This document shows positions 1 to 5,757 of a DNA stretch of 15,741 nucleotides, piece by piece. The DNA comes from Actinomycetes bacterium (GTDB lineage Bacteria > Actinomycetota > Acidimicrobiia > Spongiisociales > UBA5794): NCBI GenBank assembly GCA_024640745.1, contig JAHEEL010000020.1, forward strand, positions 1,864 through 17,604, read 5' to 3'. Both the position numbers and the translations under genes were made by a program. Under the pieces are notes generated by a model. The model saw only the letters and a list, made by a program, of their open reading frames with translations, ran no database searches and had not been told where the DNA came from. Each line of letters opens with the position of its first letter. Position 1 is the stretch's first letter.

Positions 1-64
1 CGAACCCCGCCCAGGCCGCAACCCTACCGAGCCGGCGGGTGTCGGCATGTTTCCCGTGAAACAT
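1..64 (-). CDS. Start of a partial CDS downstream of jag, possibly rsmG (16S rRNA methyltransferase)
   Basis: An ATG (64-62) opens five bases after the jag stop and reads without a stop to the window edge: MFHGKHADTRRLGRVAAWAG, then F. The close spacing suggests it is the next gene of the rpmH-jag operon. In actinobacteria the gene after jag is usually rsmG (gidB), followed by parA and parB, so rsmG is the best guess; 21 residues do not prove it. Residues 1-6 (MFHGKH) are encoded by the parS-like site, a known arrangement that gives an N-terminus like MFHVKH when the site is canonical. No clear Shine-Dalgarno sequence is visible, so translational coupling to jag is likely. The alternative is that this is non-coding spacer carrying only parS. 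Confidence 0.4.
   Translation of the reverse strand, partial: MFHGKHADTRRLGRVAAWAGF
48..63. promoter_or_regulatory. parS centromere-like site (ParB binding)
   Basis: The 16-mer TGTTTCCCGTGAAACA matches the parS consensus TGTTTCACGTGAAACA at 15 of 16 positions; only one central base differs (A to C on this strand). parS sites bind ParB, which spreads and loads SMC for chromosome segregation, and they cluster near oriC. This copy lies about 3 kb from dnaA, next to jag, where such sites are expected. It overlaps the first codons of the ORF that starts at 64 on the minus strand. Confidence 0.7.
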
Positions 65-69
65 CGCGT

Positions 70-948
70 CTAGTCGGCGTCGTTGCTCCCGATCGCCGCG
101 ATCACCACCGCGCGACGCGGTTCTTCACCTTCCGAATAGGTGCGTACGCCCTCGATCGCCGCCGCGGCGTCGTGCACGACCTTTCGGTCGGCAGCATTCA
201 TGGGCTCGAGCATCATCTCGCCGCCGCTGGCGATGACCTGCTCCGCCAGCTTCCCCGTGTAGATCGTCAGTGCCTCCCGGCGACGAGCTCCGTAGCCGGC
301 GATGTCGATGCGCATCCTCGGAGCGCCGAACGTGCGGCGCTGTACCGTGGTACGGGTCAATTCGAGCACCGAGTACATCGTGGCGCCCTTCGGACCGACG
401 AGCGCCTCGGTCTGTTCACCGATCACATCGAGGTAGAGCACGTCTTCGTCGATTCGAGTCTGGACGTCGCCCTCGAGACCGAACGCGGCAAGCAACCCGG
501 CGAGGAATTCCTCCGCCACGGTGGCCTGGTCCTCGATCGACGACTCTGGCTTGTCCTGTGTCGGCGGTGCCGTCTCGCTCTTGTCCATCGCTCGCTGCTC
601 CTTCGGTGATCCGTTGTTCTGCTTCTTCGCCGGCGACGACGGTCGTTTCGCCTTCCCGGAGGACTGGTCCTGCTTGGTGTTCCGATTTCCCTGGCGGCTC
701 TCCCTCGGCTTCTGCTGCCGCCCGCCGCCGCCCTCACTCTTGGCGCCCCGTCGGCCCCGACGGTTGCGCTGGCGGGGCTTGCGGGATACCTTCACGATGG
801 CCGGTCGACCGCCCACGCCCAGGAATCCGGACTTCGGCTCCTGGATCACCTCAACCTGTGCCTGCCCGACCGACTCGAGGTTCAATTCGGACAATGCGGC
901 CTCGACCGCGATGTCGACCGTGGTGCCGGTCGCTTCCACCCACTCCAT
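70..948 (-). CDS. jag: Jag/KhpB-type RNA-binding protein
   Basis: A 292-residue protein with the full Jag layout. The Jag-N domain spans residues 3-55 and includes GFLGVGGRPA. A very basic and polar linker spans 56-140. The KH domain spans about 165-206 with the GPKG loop at 185-188, and the R3H domain spans about 222-288 with R255 and H259. Family members (KhpB/EloR) bind RNA and affect cell elongation; the operon with yidC is almost universal. The ATG is preceded by a perfect AGGAGG nine bases upstream, which overlaps the end of yidC, whose stop is three bases before the start. The linker is longer than in many homologues and rich in K, R, Q, G and S, so it may be disordered and bind RNA non-specifically. 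The function is known at family level; its targets in this organism are not. Confidence 0.93.
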   Translation of the reverse strand: MEWVEATGTTVDIAVEAALSELNLESVGQAQVEVIQEPKSGFLGVGGRPAIVKVSRKPRQRNRRGRRGAKSEGGGGRQQKPRESRQGNRNTKQDQSSGKAKRPSSPAKKQNNGSPKEQRAMDKSETAPPTQDKPESSIEDQATVAEEFLAGLLAAFGLEGDVQTRIDEDVLYLDVIGEQTEALVGPKGATMYSVLELTRTTVQRRTFGAPRMRIDIAGYGARRREALTIYTGKLAEQVIASGGEMMLEPMNAADRKVVHDAAAAIEGVRTYSEGEEPRRAVVIAAIGSNDAD

Positions 949-951
949 CGT

Positions 952-1824
952 CTATTTCCTCCTGCGGCGATTCTTCTTCTTGCTGGCGTTTGGCGAGGGG
1001 CGGGTCTTGCCGTTGTCTCCCTCATCCGGCGGTGCCTCGGCCGGGAGCACGGGCTTCTTCCCCTCGTCTCCCCCCTCATCCATCCTCAGGATCAATGCTT
1101 GCTGTCCGATCCGGAAGAGATTGGAGGTGGCGAAGTAGATTCCCAGTCCGGACGTGAGCGTCCACGAGATGAACCCGAAGAAGATCGGCATGATCTTCAT
1201 CGCGTTCTGCATCGACTGCTGGGTTTGGGTCTGCTCGCCGTCCGGCTTCTTGGACGATCGAGTCGTCTGCACCTGCTGGTAGAACCCGGCGGCCACGATG
1301 AGGATGATCAGCACGATGTAGGGAACGGCGTTGAGGGGGCTCAGGTCGCCGACGCTGCGGATTGCGTCCGGGACGACGGAGCTGGGGGAGAGGGTGAGAT
1401 CCATCCCGAGAAACATGGTGTTGACGTGCTCTACCCCGTCGCCGATGTACTTCGAGGTTGCGAACCCGGCGTCGTTCGTCTGGATGCTCCGTAGCACACT
1501 GAACAGGGCGAACCAGATCGGCATCTGCACGATCAAGGGGAGACACCCGGCCGCAGGATTGACGCCGCGCTCCTGGTAGAGCTCCATCATCTGCTTGTTC
1601 AGCTCTTCCTTGTTCCCCTTGAGCTCCTTCTGGAGGCGCTTCACCTCCGGTTGGATCTCCTGCATCGCCTTCATCGATCGGGTCTGCTTGAGCGTCAATG
1701 GGAAAAGGACCAGCGAGATGGCCAGCGTCAGCAGGATGATCGCGATGCCAAGGTTTGGAATAATTTGGTAGAAGAAGTTCAAGACCCCGCCGAGGAGGTC
1801 GAGGAGCAGGTTCCAGGGGTTCAC
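952..1824 (-). CDS. yidC: Membrane protein insertase YidC/Oxa1
   Basis: A 290-residue Oxa1/YidC protein of the short Gram-positive type, without the large periplasmic domain. Hydrophobic segments lie at about 24-45, 92-112, 165-182 and 209-238. The coiled-coil hairpin after the first segment (about 46-90) carries KQTRSMKAMQEIQPE and NPAAGCLPLIVQMPIW. The C-terminus ends in a basic tail (KKKNRRRRK) of the kind that contacts ribosomes. It inserts small or Sec-dependent membrane proteins into the cytoplasmic membrane. The GTG start overlaps the yidD stop as GTGA, implying coupled translation. Oddity: in the first segment, TLAISLVLFPL aligns with the family pattern TxxxRLxxxPL, so the groove arginine (R73 in Bacillus SpoIIIJ, R366 in E. 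coli) is Ser37 here. No replacement basic residue is seen in the other helices. Confidence 0.95.
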   Translation of the reverse strand: MNPWNLLLDLLGGVLNFFYQIIPNLGIAIILLTLAISLVLFPLTLKQTRSMKAMQEIQPEVKRLQKELKGNKEELNKQMMELYQERGVNPAAGCLPLIVQMPIWFALFSVLRSIQTNDAGFATSKYIGDGVEHVNTMFLGMDLTLSPSSVVPDAIRSVGDLSPLNAVPYIVLIILIVAAGFYQQVQTTRSSKKPDGEQTQTQQSMQNAMKIMPIFFGFISWTLTSGLGIYFATSNLFRIGQQALILRMDEGGDEGKKPVLPAEAPPDEGDNGKTRPSPNASKKKNRRRRK

Positions 1825-2114
1825 GCGTCGCTCCCAGCGTTCAAATCGTCGATGTTTCTCTTGTCTCCGGGCTCGGGCACGGGATCGTATCCACCCTCAT
1901 GGAACGGATGACAGCGTCCGATGCGTTTGACGGCCATCCACGAACCGCGGCCCGCCCCGTGGAGGCGGATCGCGTCATATCCATACTCTGAGCAGGACGG
2001 ATAGTACCGGCAGTTGCCGCCCATGGCGGGAGAGAGCGCCTTCTGGTACACCCGCACGGCACCCATGAGCATCCGCGCGGCCGGCGAAGGCTTCGGTCTA
2101 CTCGGGGATCTCAT
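1821..2114 (-). CDS. yidD: YidD, membrane protein insertion efficiency factor
   Basis: A 97-residue protein with the classic YidD block: YQKALSPAMGGNCRYYPSCS and, later, RIGRCHPFHEGGYDPVP. Cysteines are at 35, 41 and 68. YidD is a small membrane-associated helper for YidC-dependent insertion; its mechanism is not settled. The reading frame stays open upstream to 2228, but the ATG at 2114 is chosen for two reasons. It is preceded by a strong GGGGAGGAG, and it overlaps the rnpA stop as ATGA. A longer version would overlap rnpA by more than 100 bases. Its own stop overlaps the yidC start. Confidence 0.93.
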   Translation of the reverse strand: MRSPSRPKPSPAARMLMGAVRVYQKALSPAMGGNCRYYPSCSEYGYDAIRLHGAGRGSWMAVKRIGRCHPFHEGGYDPVPEPGDKRNIDDLNAGSDA

Positions 2115-2428
2115 GTCTCCTCCCCAGCGAGCGGGGCTGCCGTTGCGGCGCGGACGCGCCGCACCAACTCGTCGAATTCCATACTCACCACATCGGGCGA
2201 AGCCACCACCACGTACGCGGTGTCGCATTGCAGGTCGACGCTGCCGAGAGCCGCTCGAAGGCGACGCTTCGCTCGGTTCCGTTGCACCGCACTGCCGACG
2301 CGGCGTGCGGCGACGATCCCGACCTCGGGCGGTCCAACGGTTCCCTGAGCGCGAATCACGGTGATACCTCCTGAACGGCTCGGAGTACCCGTGCGGAAGA
2401 CGGCGGTGAACCGCTCTGCGGGTCTCAA
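2111..2428 (-). CDS. rnpA: Ribonuclease P protein component
   Basis: A 105-residue basic protein between rpmH and yidD, the standard place for rnpA. The RNR signature is clear: ARRVGSAVQRNRAKRRLR at about residues 41-58, the surface that binds the P RNA and pre-tRNA leader. The N-terminal RPAERFTAVFRTG resembles the usual 'RLRxxxxFxxVFRxG' opening. It assists the catalytic RNA in 5' maturation of tRNAs. The TTG at 2428 is the first plausible start after the rpmH stop, 22 bases downstream of it. No Shine-Dalgarno sequence is visible there, so a few extra N-terminal residues or coupling to rpmH are possible. The stop overlaps the yidD ATG. Confidence 0.93.
   Translation of the reverse strand: MRPAERFTAVFRTGTPSRSGGITVIRAQGTVGPPEVGIVAARRVGSAVQRNRAKRRLRAALGSVDLQCDTAYVVVASPDVVSMEFDELVRRVRAATAAPLAGEET
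2117..2125 (-). promoter_or_regulatory. Ribosome binding site that fixes the yidD start
   Basis: GGGGAGGAG lies inside the last codons of rnpA, a few bases before the ATG at 2114. It is one of the strongest Shine-Dalgarno matches in the window and argues against the longer upstream starts in the same frame. Confidence 0.7.
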
Positions 2429-2450
2429 CGAGACGAACGAGCGTCCGGTC

Positions 2451-2585
2451 CTAGGCAGTGAGGTGCCGCCGGCCCTTGAGGCGGCGACGCTTGATCACGG
2501 CGCGCCCGGAACGGGTGCGCATGCGAGAGCGAAAGCCGTGCTTGCGCTTGCGTCGTCGCACGTTGGGTTGGTAGGTACGCTTCAT
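2451..2585 (-). CDS. rpmH: Large ribosomal subunit protein bL34
   Basis: A 44-residue, extremely basic protein found by translating the minus strand from the ATG at 2585. It begins MKRTYQPNVRRRKRKHGFRS and ends RRRLKGRRHLTA. This is an unmistakable full-length L34, a component of the 50S subunit. It leads the operon with rnpA 22 bases downstream, which is the near-universal arrangement beside the origin. The sequence before the ATG (GATACCTCACC on the minus strand) gives no strong Shine-Dalgarno match. Divergent transcription from dnaA begins on the other side of the origin spacer. Confidence 0.97.
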   Translation of the reverse strand: MKRTYQPNVRRRKRKHGFRSRMRTRSGRAVIKRRRLKGRRHLTA

Positions 2586-2625
2586 GGTGAGGTATCCCCG
2601 ATCGGAGGTCGCGATGCGACCGGAA

Positions 2626-2653
2626 GGATTCTGGACGCCGGGATTCTACGCCG
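2626..2653. repeat. Short tandem direct repeat in the rpmH leader, containing a possible -10
   Basis: GGATTCTGGACGCCG (2626-2640) is followed at once by GGATTCTACGCCG (2641-2653), a tandem duplication that differs by a two-base insertion. On the minus strand the second copy contains TAGAAT (2648-2643), a good -10 hexamer about 60 bases before the rpmH ATG. No convincing -35 is seen, so the promoter reading is weak; the repeat itself is direct observation. Confidence 0.4.
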
Positions 2654-2876
2654 CTCGGCGCCCTACCGGCCTCCGCGGGAGGAGAACGCGAAGTCCGAGG
2701 ACGAGCCGCGAAATCCCGGCGTCGATCGCGAAACATCCCAGCAGCCCATCCGTGGTCGATTCGAGGGACAAACGGCTGTCTGCCATTTCTTACCAGCATC
2801 GTTAGCGTTTGCTGTGAAAGGGTTTTCGGCGTTCGTCGCTCACCACCGTCGCGCAACACCGACGGTTTTCCCTCTC

Positions 2877-2906
2877 TTGCCGGTCGCCGCCGACCGGCCA
2901 TATACT
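2877..2906 (+). promoter_or_regulatory. Probable dnaA promoter with inverted repeat in the spacer
   Basis: TTGCCG (2877-2882) and TATACT (2901-2906) are separated by 18 bases, a good match to a housekeeping sigma promoter; transcription would start near 2913. The spacer overlaps an inverted repeat, GCCGGTC (2879-2885) and GACCGGC (2892-2898), with a six-base centre. This could be a repressor operator or simply GC-rich coincidence. The leader to the dnaA start would be about 150 bases and would include the DnaA boxes. Confidence 0.5.
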
Positions 2907-3000
2907 CGCCGCCGCTCTCGTACGGCCATCCGTACTTCCCCGGAGAGGGTTCCGGCAGCTGCACCGTCTCGGGAGCGGGCCGGGCCGAGAATTTGCTGGT

Positions 3001-3048
3001 TTTTCCACACCCTGTGGACAGGAGTGTGGACAGGATATTGAACAGGAA
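3001..3048. promoter_or_regulatory. DnaA-box cluster and 12-bp tandem repeat in the dnaA leader
   Basis: Three DnaA-box-like 9-mers are seen: TTTTCCACA (3001-3009) forward, and TGTGGACAG twice (3013-3021 and 3025-3033), whose complement is CTGTCCACA. Each is one base from TTATCCACA or TTGTCCACA. The last two belong to a 12-bp tandem repeat, TGTGGACAGGAG then TGTGGACAGGAT, followed by a degenerate third copy (3037-3048). Such sites can mediate DnaA autoregulation or take part in origin function. They lie downstream of the likely promoter and just before the start codon. Confidence 0.65.
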
Positions 3049-3049
3049 T

Positions 3050-3054
3050 GAGGG
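3050..3054 (+). promoter_or_regulatory. Ribosome binding site deciding the dnaA start
   Basis: GAGGG sits eight bases before the GTG at 3063. The competing ATG at 3048 has AGGA directly abutting it and only a poorly spaced AGGA twelve bases upstream. The GTG is therefore preferred. Confidence 0.45.
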
Positions 3055-3062
3055 CACCTCTG

Positions 3063-4433
3063 GTGGCAGAACCAAACTCGTCCACCACCGAGTGGGAAAC
3101 CTTCCATCAACAGGTCCGAAGACGGGTGACGCCGGCAGCCTGGCAGACCTGGATCGAGCCGCTCGACTCGAGCATCGAATCCGGCAGCCTCCACCTCGTG
3201 GCCCCGACGGACTTCCACTATCGCTGGGTGGGAGATCGCTATCTGCCCGCCCTCGAGGAGGCAGCGATGGACACGCTCGGTCTCGCCGTCGAGTTGTCGG
3301 TGGCCCCGGCTCCCGTCGGTCCCGCCGCGGTCGTGCCCTCGGCACCCGAGCCGCTTCAGGGTTCGCTGCCGATCGAGACCGGCGACGGGACCCGGACCAG
3401 AGCCGACGACCCTCGCCTCGTCCCGAAGTACACCTTTGACAACTTCGTGGTCGGCCAGTCGAACCGGTTTGCCCACGCAGCGGCGCTTGCCGTCGCCGAG
3501 CAACCGGGCAGCCAATACAACCCTCTGTTCATCTACGCCAATGCGGGTCTTGGGAAGACCCACTTGCTCCATGCCGTCGGCCACCATCGCATCGAACTCG
3601 ACCCCATGGCCGTCGTCAGGTATGTGTCGTCCGAACAGTTCTTCAACGAGTTCATCAATGGGATCCGCCGCAAACGCATGGACGAGTTCAAGGAGCGCTA
3701 CCGCACGATCGACGTGCTGCTGCTCGACGATGTGCAGTTCTTCGAAGGCAAGGAGCAGATCCTCGAGGAGTTCTTCCACACTTTCAACAGTCTCTACGAG
3801 GCCGGGAAGCAGGTGGTGATCAGCTCCGATCGGCACCCCAAGCACCTCTCGACGCTCGAGGACCGTCTTCGGAGCCGATTCGAGTGGGGTCTTCTGACCG
3901 ACATCCAGAGCCCGGACGTTGAGACCCGTCTCGCCATCCTCCGGCGAAACGCCGATTTCGCCCCGGCCCCGGTGCCTCCGGAAGTGATGACCTTCATCGC
4001 AGAGAACGTGCACCAGAACATCCGCGAGCTCGAGGGGGCGCTGACCCGGGTCACCGCCTTCGCCTCGCTCACCGATGAGACGATCACCCTCACCATGGCG
4101 CGCGAGGTGCTCTCGGACATCGTCGGTGTCGACCGAGCGGTCCCTCCGACGGCCGACCGCATCGTCCAGGTCACGGCCGACTACTTCTCGACGTCGCTCG
4201 ACGAGCTGATCGGGCCGAGTCGCCGTCAGCCGCTTGCACGGTACCGGCAGATTGCGATGTATCTGTGTCGAGAGCACACCGACCTTTCCCTCCCAAAGAT
4301 CGGAGCGCGCTTCGGCGGTCGCGACCACACCACCGTTATCCACGCCGTCGACAAGGTGCGCTCGCTGATGCGGACCGACAAGGACGTGTTCGATCAGGTC
4401 TCCGCGCTCGGCCAGCGCCTGAGGACAAGCTGA
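3063..4433 (+). CDS. dnaA: Chromosomal replication initiator protein DnaA
   Basis: A protein of 456 residues from the GTG at 3063, or 461 from an ATG at 3048. Domain I is near residues 8-85 (TEWETFHQQVRRRVTPAAWQ), followed by a short proline/alanine-rich domain II. The AAA+ domain III begins at YTFDNFVVGQSN and carries Walker A NAGLGKTHLL around residues 160-170 and Walker B LLLDDVQF. Domain IV has the DNA-binding signature GGRDHTTVIHAVDKV close to the C-terminus. It binds DnaA boxes and opens oriC. The start is chosen from the better-spaced GAGGG. Expression is probably autoregulated through the boxes just upstream. The gene is intact and of usual length. A 585-codon antisense ORF lies opposite but is only a GC-rich shadow. 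Confidence 0.97.
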   Translation: MAEPNSSTTEWETFHQQVRRRVTPAAWQTWIEPLDSSIESGSLHLVAPTDFHYRWVGDRYLPALEEAAMDTLGLAVELSVAPAPVGPAAVVPSAPEPLQGSLPIETGDGTRTRADDPRLVPKYTFDNFVVGQSNRFAHAAALAVAEQPGSQYNPLFIYANAGLGKTHLLHAVGHHRIELDPMAVVRYVSSEQFFNEFINGIRRKRMDEFKERYRTIDVLLLDDVQFFEGKEQILEEFFHTFNSLYEAGKQVVISSDRHPKHLSTLEDRLRSRFEWGLLTDIQSPDVETRLAILRRNADFAPAPVPPEVMTFIAENVHQNIRELEGALTRVTAFASLTDETITLTMAREVLSDIVGVDRAVPPTADRIVQVTADYFSTSLDELIGPSRRQPLARYRQIAMYLCREHTDLSLPKIGARFGGRDHTTVIHAVDKVRSLMRTDKDVFDQVSALGQRLRTS

Positions 4434-4436
4434 TGT

Positions 4437-4577
4437 TTGTCCCCATGCGCCGCGCTGCCCATCGTCGCCCTGTTGGGTACCCTGTTCTTGCTCACACTCG
4501 CTGTGGACGGCGCAATCCACTAGCCGCAGGGCTTTCTGGCCGTTCTCCACAATCCACAACAGCTACTACTACCGCTA
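4437..4577. other. Candidate oriC: DnaA boxes followed by DnaA-trio-like triplets
   Basis: The dnaA-dnaN spacer holds TTGTCCCCA (4437-4445), TGTGGACGG (4502-4510, complement CCGTCCACA), TTCTCCACA (4543-4551) and CAATCCACA (4550-4558). The last two come from a direct repeat of TCCACAA. Four bases later, CTA-CTA-CTA-CCG-CTA (4563-4577) runs in phase. On the opposite strand this reads 3'-GAT-GAT-GAT, the DnaA-trio pattern described for the Bacillus unwinding element, with the same order and orientation relative to the boxes. A region richer in A/T (4580-4620) follows up to dnaN. The individual boxes are imperfect, so the claim rests on the combination and the location. Confidence 0.65.
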
Positions 4578-4620
4578 CCGTTTGAATGAGAACTACTCAA
4601 GAAGCAGGGGAAGAACAACT

Positions 4621-5700
4621 GTGCGTATCCGAGCGGAACGTGACGACCTCGCTGATGTCCTGACCCGGGCCGGCCGAGCGGTGGGAAGCCGTTCACCGCT
4701 CCCGATCCTCCAGGGGCTGCTCTGTGAGGTTGAAGGGGGTCGATTGCAGGTCACCGGAACGGACAACGAGGTGACCGTGCGCACGTACCTCGAAGTGGAA
4801 GCGATCGAGGATGGGGCCACGGTCGTCCCGGCGAAGCTGGCGGCCGATGCGGTCCGGAAGCTCCCCGCCGGCGCGGTTTCGATGACGGCGGCGGACGGCG
4901 AAGTGGAGATCACCGGGAACGGGCCGCGTTTCCGACTTCGTGAGTTGAGCGTTGGAGATTTCCCGACGATCGACGACACCGTGCCGGCCGACACGGTCGA
5001 TGTGGTGGGAGAGACCATCGTCAAGGCTCTGAGTCAGGTCGGGATCGCCGCGTCGGGTGATGAGGCCCGGCCGACCTTGACCGGCGTGCTGTTCGAGGAG
5101 AACGACGGCGGCCTTCGCCTGGTCGCTACCGATTCGTACCGGCTCGCAGTGCGCGACGTCCTCGGGATCGGCGCAACAGGATCGAAGCTCGTCCCCTATC
5201 GGGCACTGCGCGAGTTGGGTCGCACCGTTGGCGACGGACCGATGAAGGTTGCGCTGGGGGAGCGCGAAGCGGTGTTCATCACCGACCTGGGACGACTCAC
5301 GGTGCGCATCATCGATGCAACGTTCCCCAAGTATCGACAGCTCTTGCCCGATTCGTATCCAAACCGCCTCGAGGTACCGAAGTCGAGCCTCACTGACGCG
5401 GTTGGCCGTGCGGCGCTCGTTGCCGAGGATCACATCCCGGTGCGGCTCAACCTGCACGAAGGAGGCGTCGAGCTGAGCGTCATCCGACAGGAGGTCGGCG
5501 AGGAGACCGAGCACATCGAAGGCACCTACGAGGGTGACGAGATGACCATCGCCTTCAACACCCGGTATCTGACGGAGGGGGTCGGTGCCATCGATTCGGA
5601 CACCATCATCCTCGAGACGATCGACGCACTCAAGCCCGGTCTCCTCCACGGTGAAGGCGACGAGGACTTCCGGTATCTCTTGATGCCGGTGCGGCTCTGA
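4621..5700 (+). CDS. dnaN: DNA polymerase III beta subunit (sliding clamp)
   Basis: A 359-residue protein starting MRIRAERDDLADVLTRAGRA, the usual beta-clamp N-terminus, and ending YLLMPVRL, the conserved clamp C-terminus. Three repeated clamp folds are expected; SPLPILQGLLCEV, ARPTLTGVLFE and DSYRLAVRDV are recognisable family segments. It forms the dimeric ring that tethers the replicative polymerase and other partners to DNA. The frame is open upstream to a TTG at 4582, but the GTG at 4621 has AGGGGA nine bases upstream and gives the standard N-terminus. The longer start would run into the origin triplets. It is followed 57 bases later by recF. Confidence 0.97.
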   Translation: MRIRAERDDLADVLTRAGRAVGSRSPLPILQGLLCEVEGGRLQVTGTDNEVTVRTYLEVEAIEDGATVVPAKLAADAVRKLPAGAVSMTAADGEVEITGNGPRFRLRELSVGDFPTIDDTVPADTVDVVGETIVKALSQVGIAASGDEARPTLTGVLFEENDGGLRLVATDSYRLAVRDVLGIGATGSKLVPYRALRELGRTVGDGPMKVALGEREAVFITDLGRLTVRIIDATFPKYRQLLPDSYPNRLEVPKSSLTDAVGRAALVAEDHIPVRLNLHEGGVELSVIRQEVGEETEHIEGTYEGDEMTIAFNTRYLTEGVGAIDSDTIILETIDALKPGLLHGEGDEDFRYLLMPVRL

Positions 5701-5757
5701 GCAGACGGCGTTCGGACCACCGACGAACCGGCGGCGCCGTGCCCCTGGAGGTGAACG

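Larger units (their letters stand above)
2586..3062. other. rpmH-dnaA divergent intergenic region
   Basis: About 0.48 kb with no convincing gene; the ORFs crossing it in several frames have no recognisable product. From left to right it holds a short direct repeat with a possible rpmH -10, a stretch with moderate A/T content (about 2785-2835), the dnaA promoter with its internal inverted repeat (2877-2906), a DnaA-box cluster (3001-3033) and the dnaA ribosome binding site. It may form one half of a bipartite origin together with the dnaA-dnaN spacer. Confidence 0.7.

Noticed and set aside
2115..2228. Longer yidD starting at 2228
   Set aside because: The extension is a shadow of rnpA; the ATG at 2114 has a strong Shine-Dalgarno sequence and the ATGA overlap.
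2721..2736. Second parS site (ends CGCGAAACA)
   Set aside because: Only about 10 of 16 bases match and the left half is unrelated.
2802..4559. Antisense ORF of 585 codons opposite dnaA
   Set aside because: It mirrors the dnaA codons in a GC-rich genome, has no recognisable domain, and crosses the origin and the dnaA promoter; dnaA itself is unmistakable.
4582..4620. TTG at 4582 as the dnaN start
   Set aside because: It would add 13 residues not found in clamps and overlap the edge of the origin module; the GTG at 4621 has the ribosome site and the standard N-terminus.
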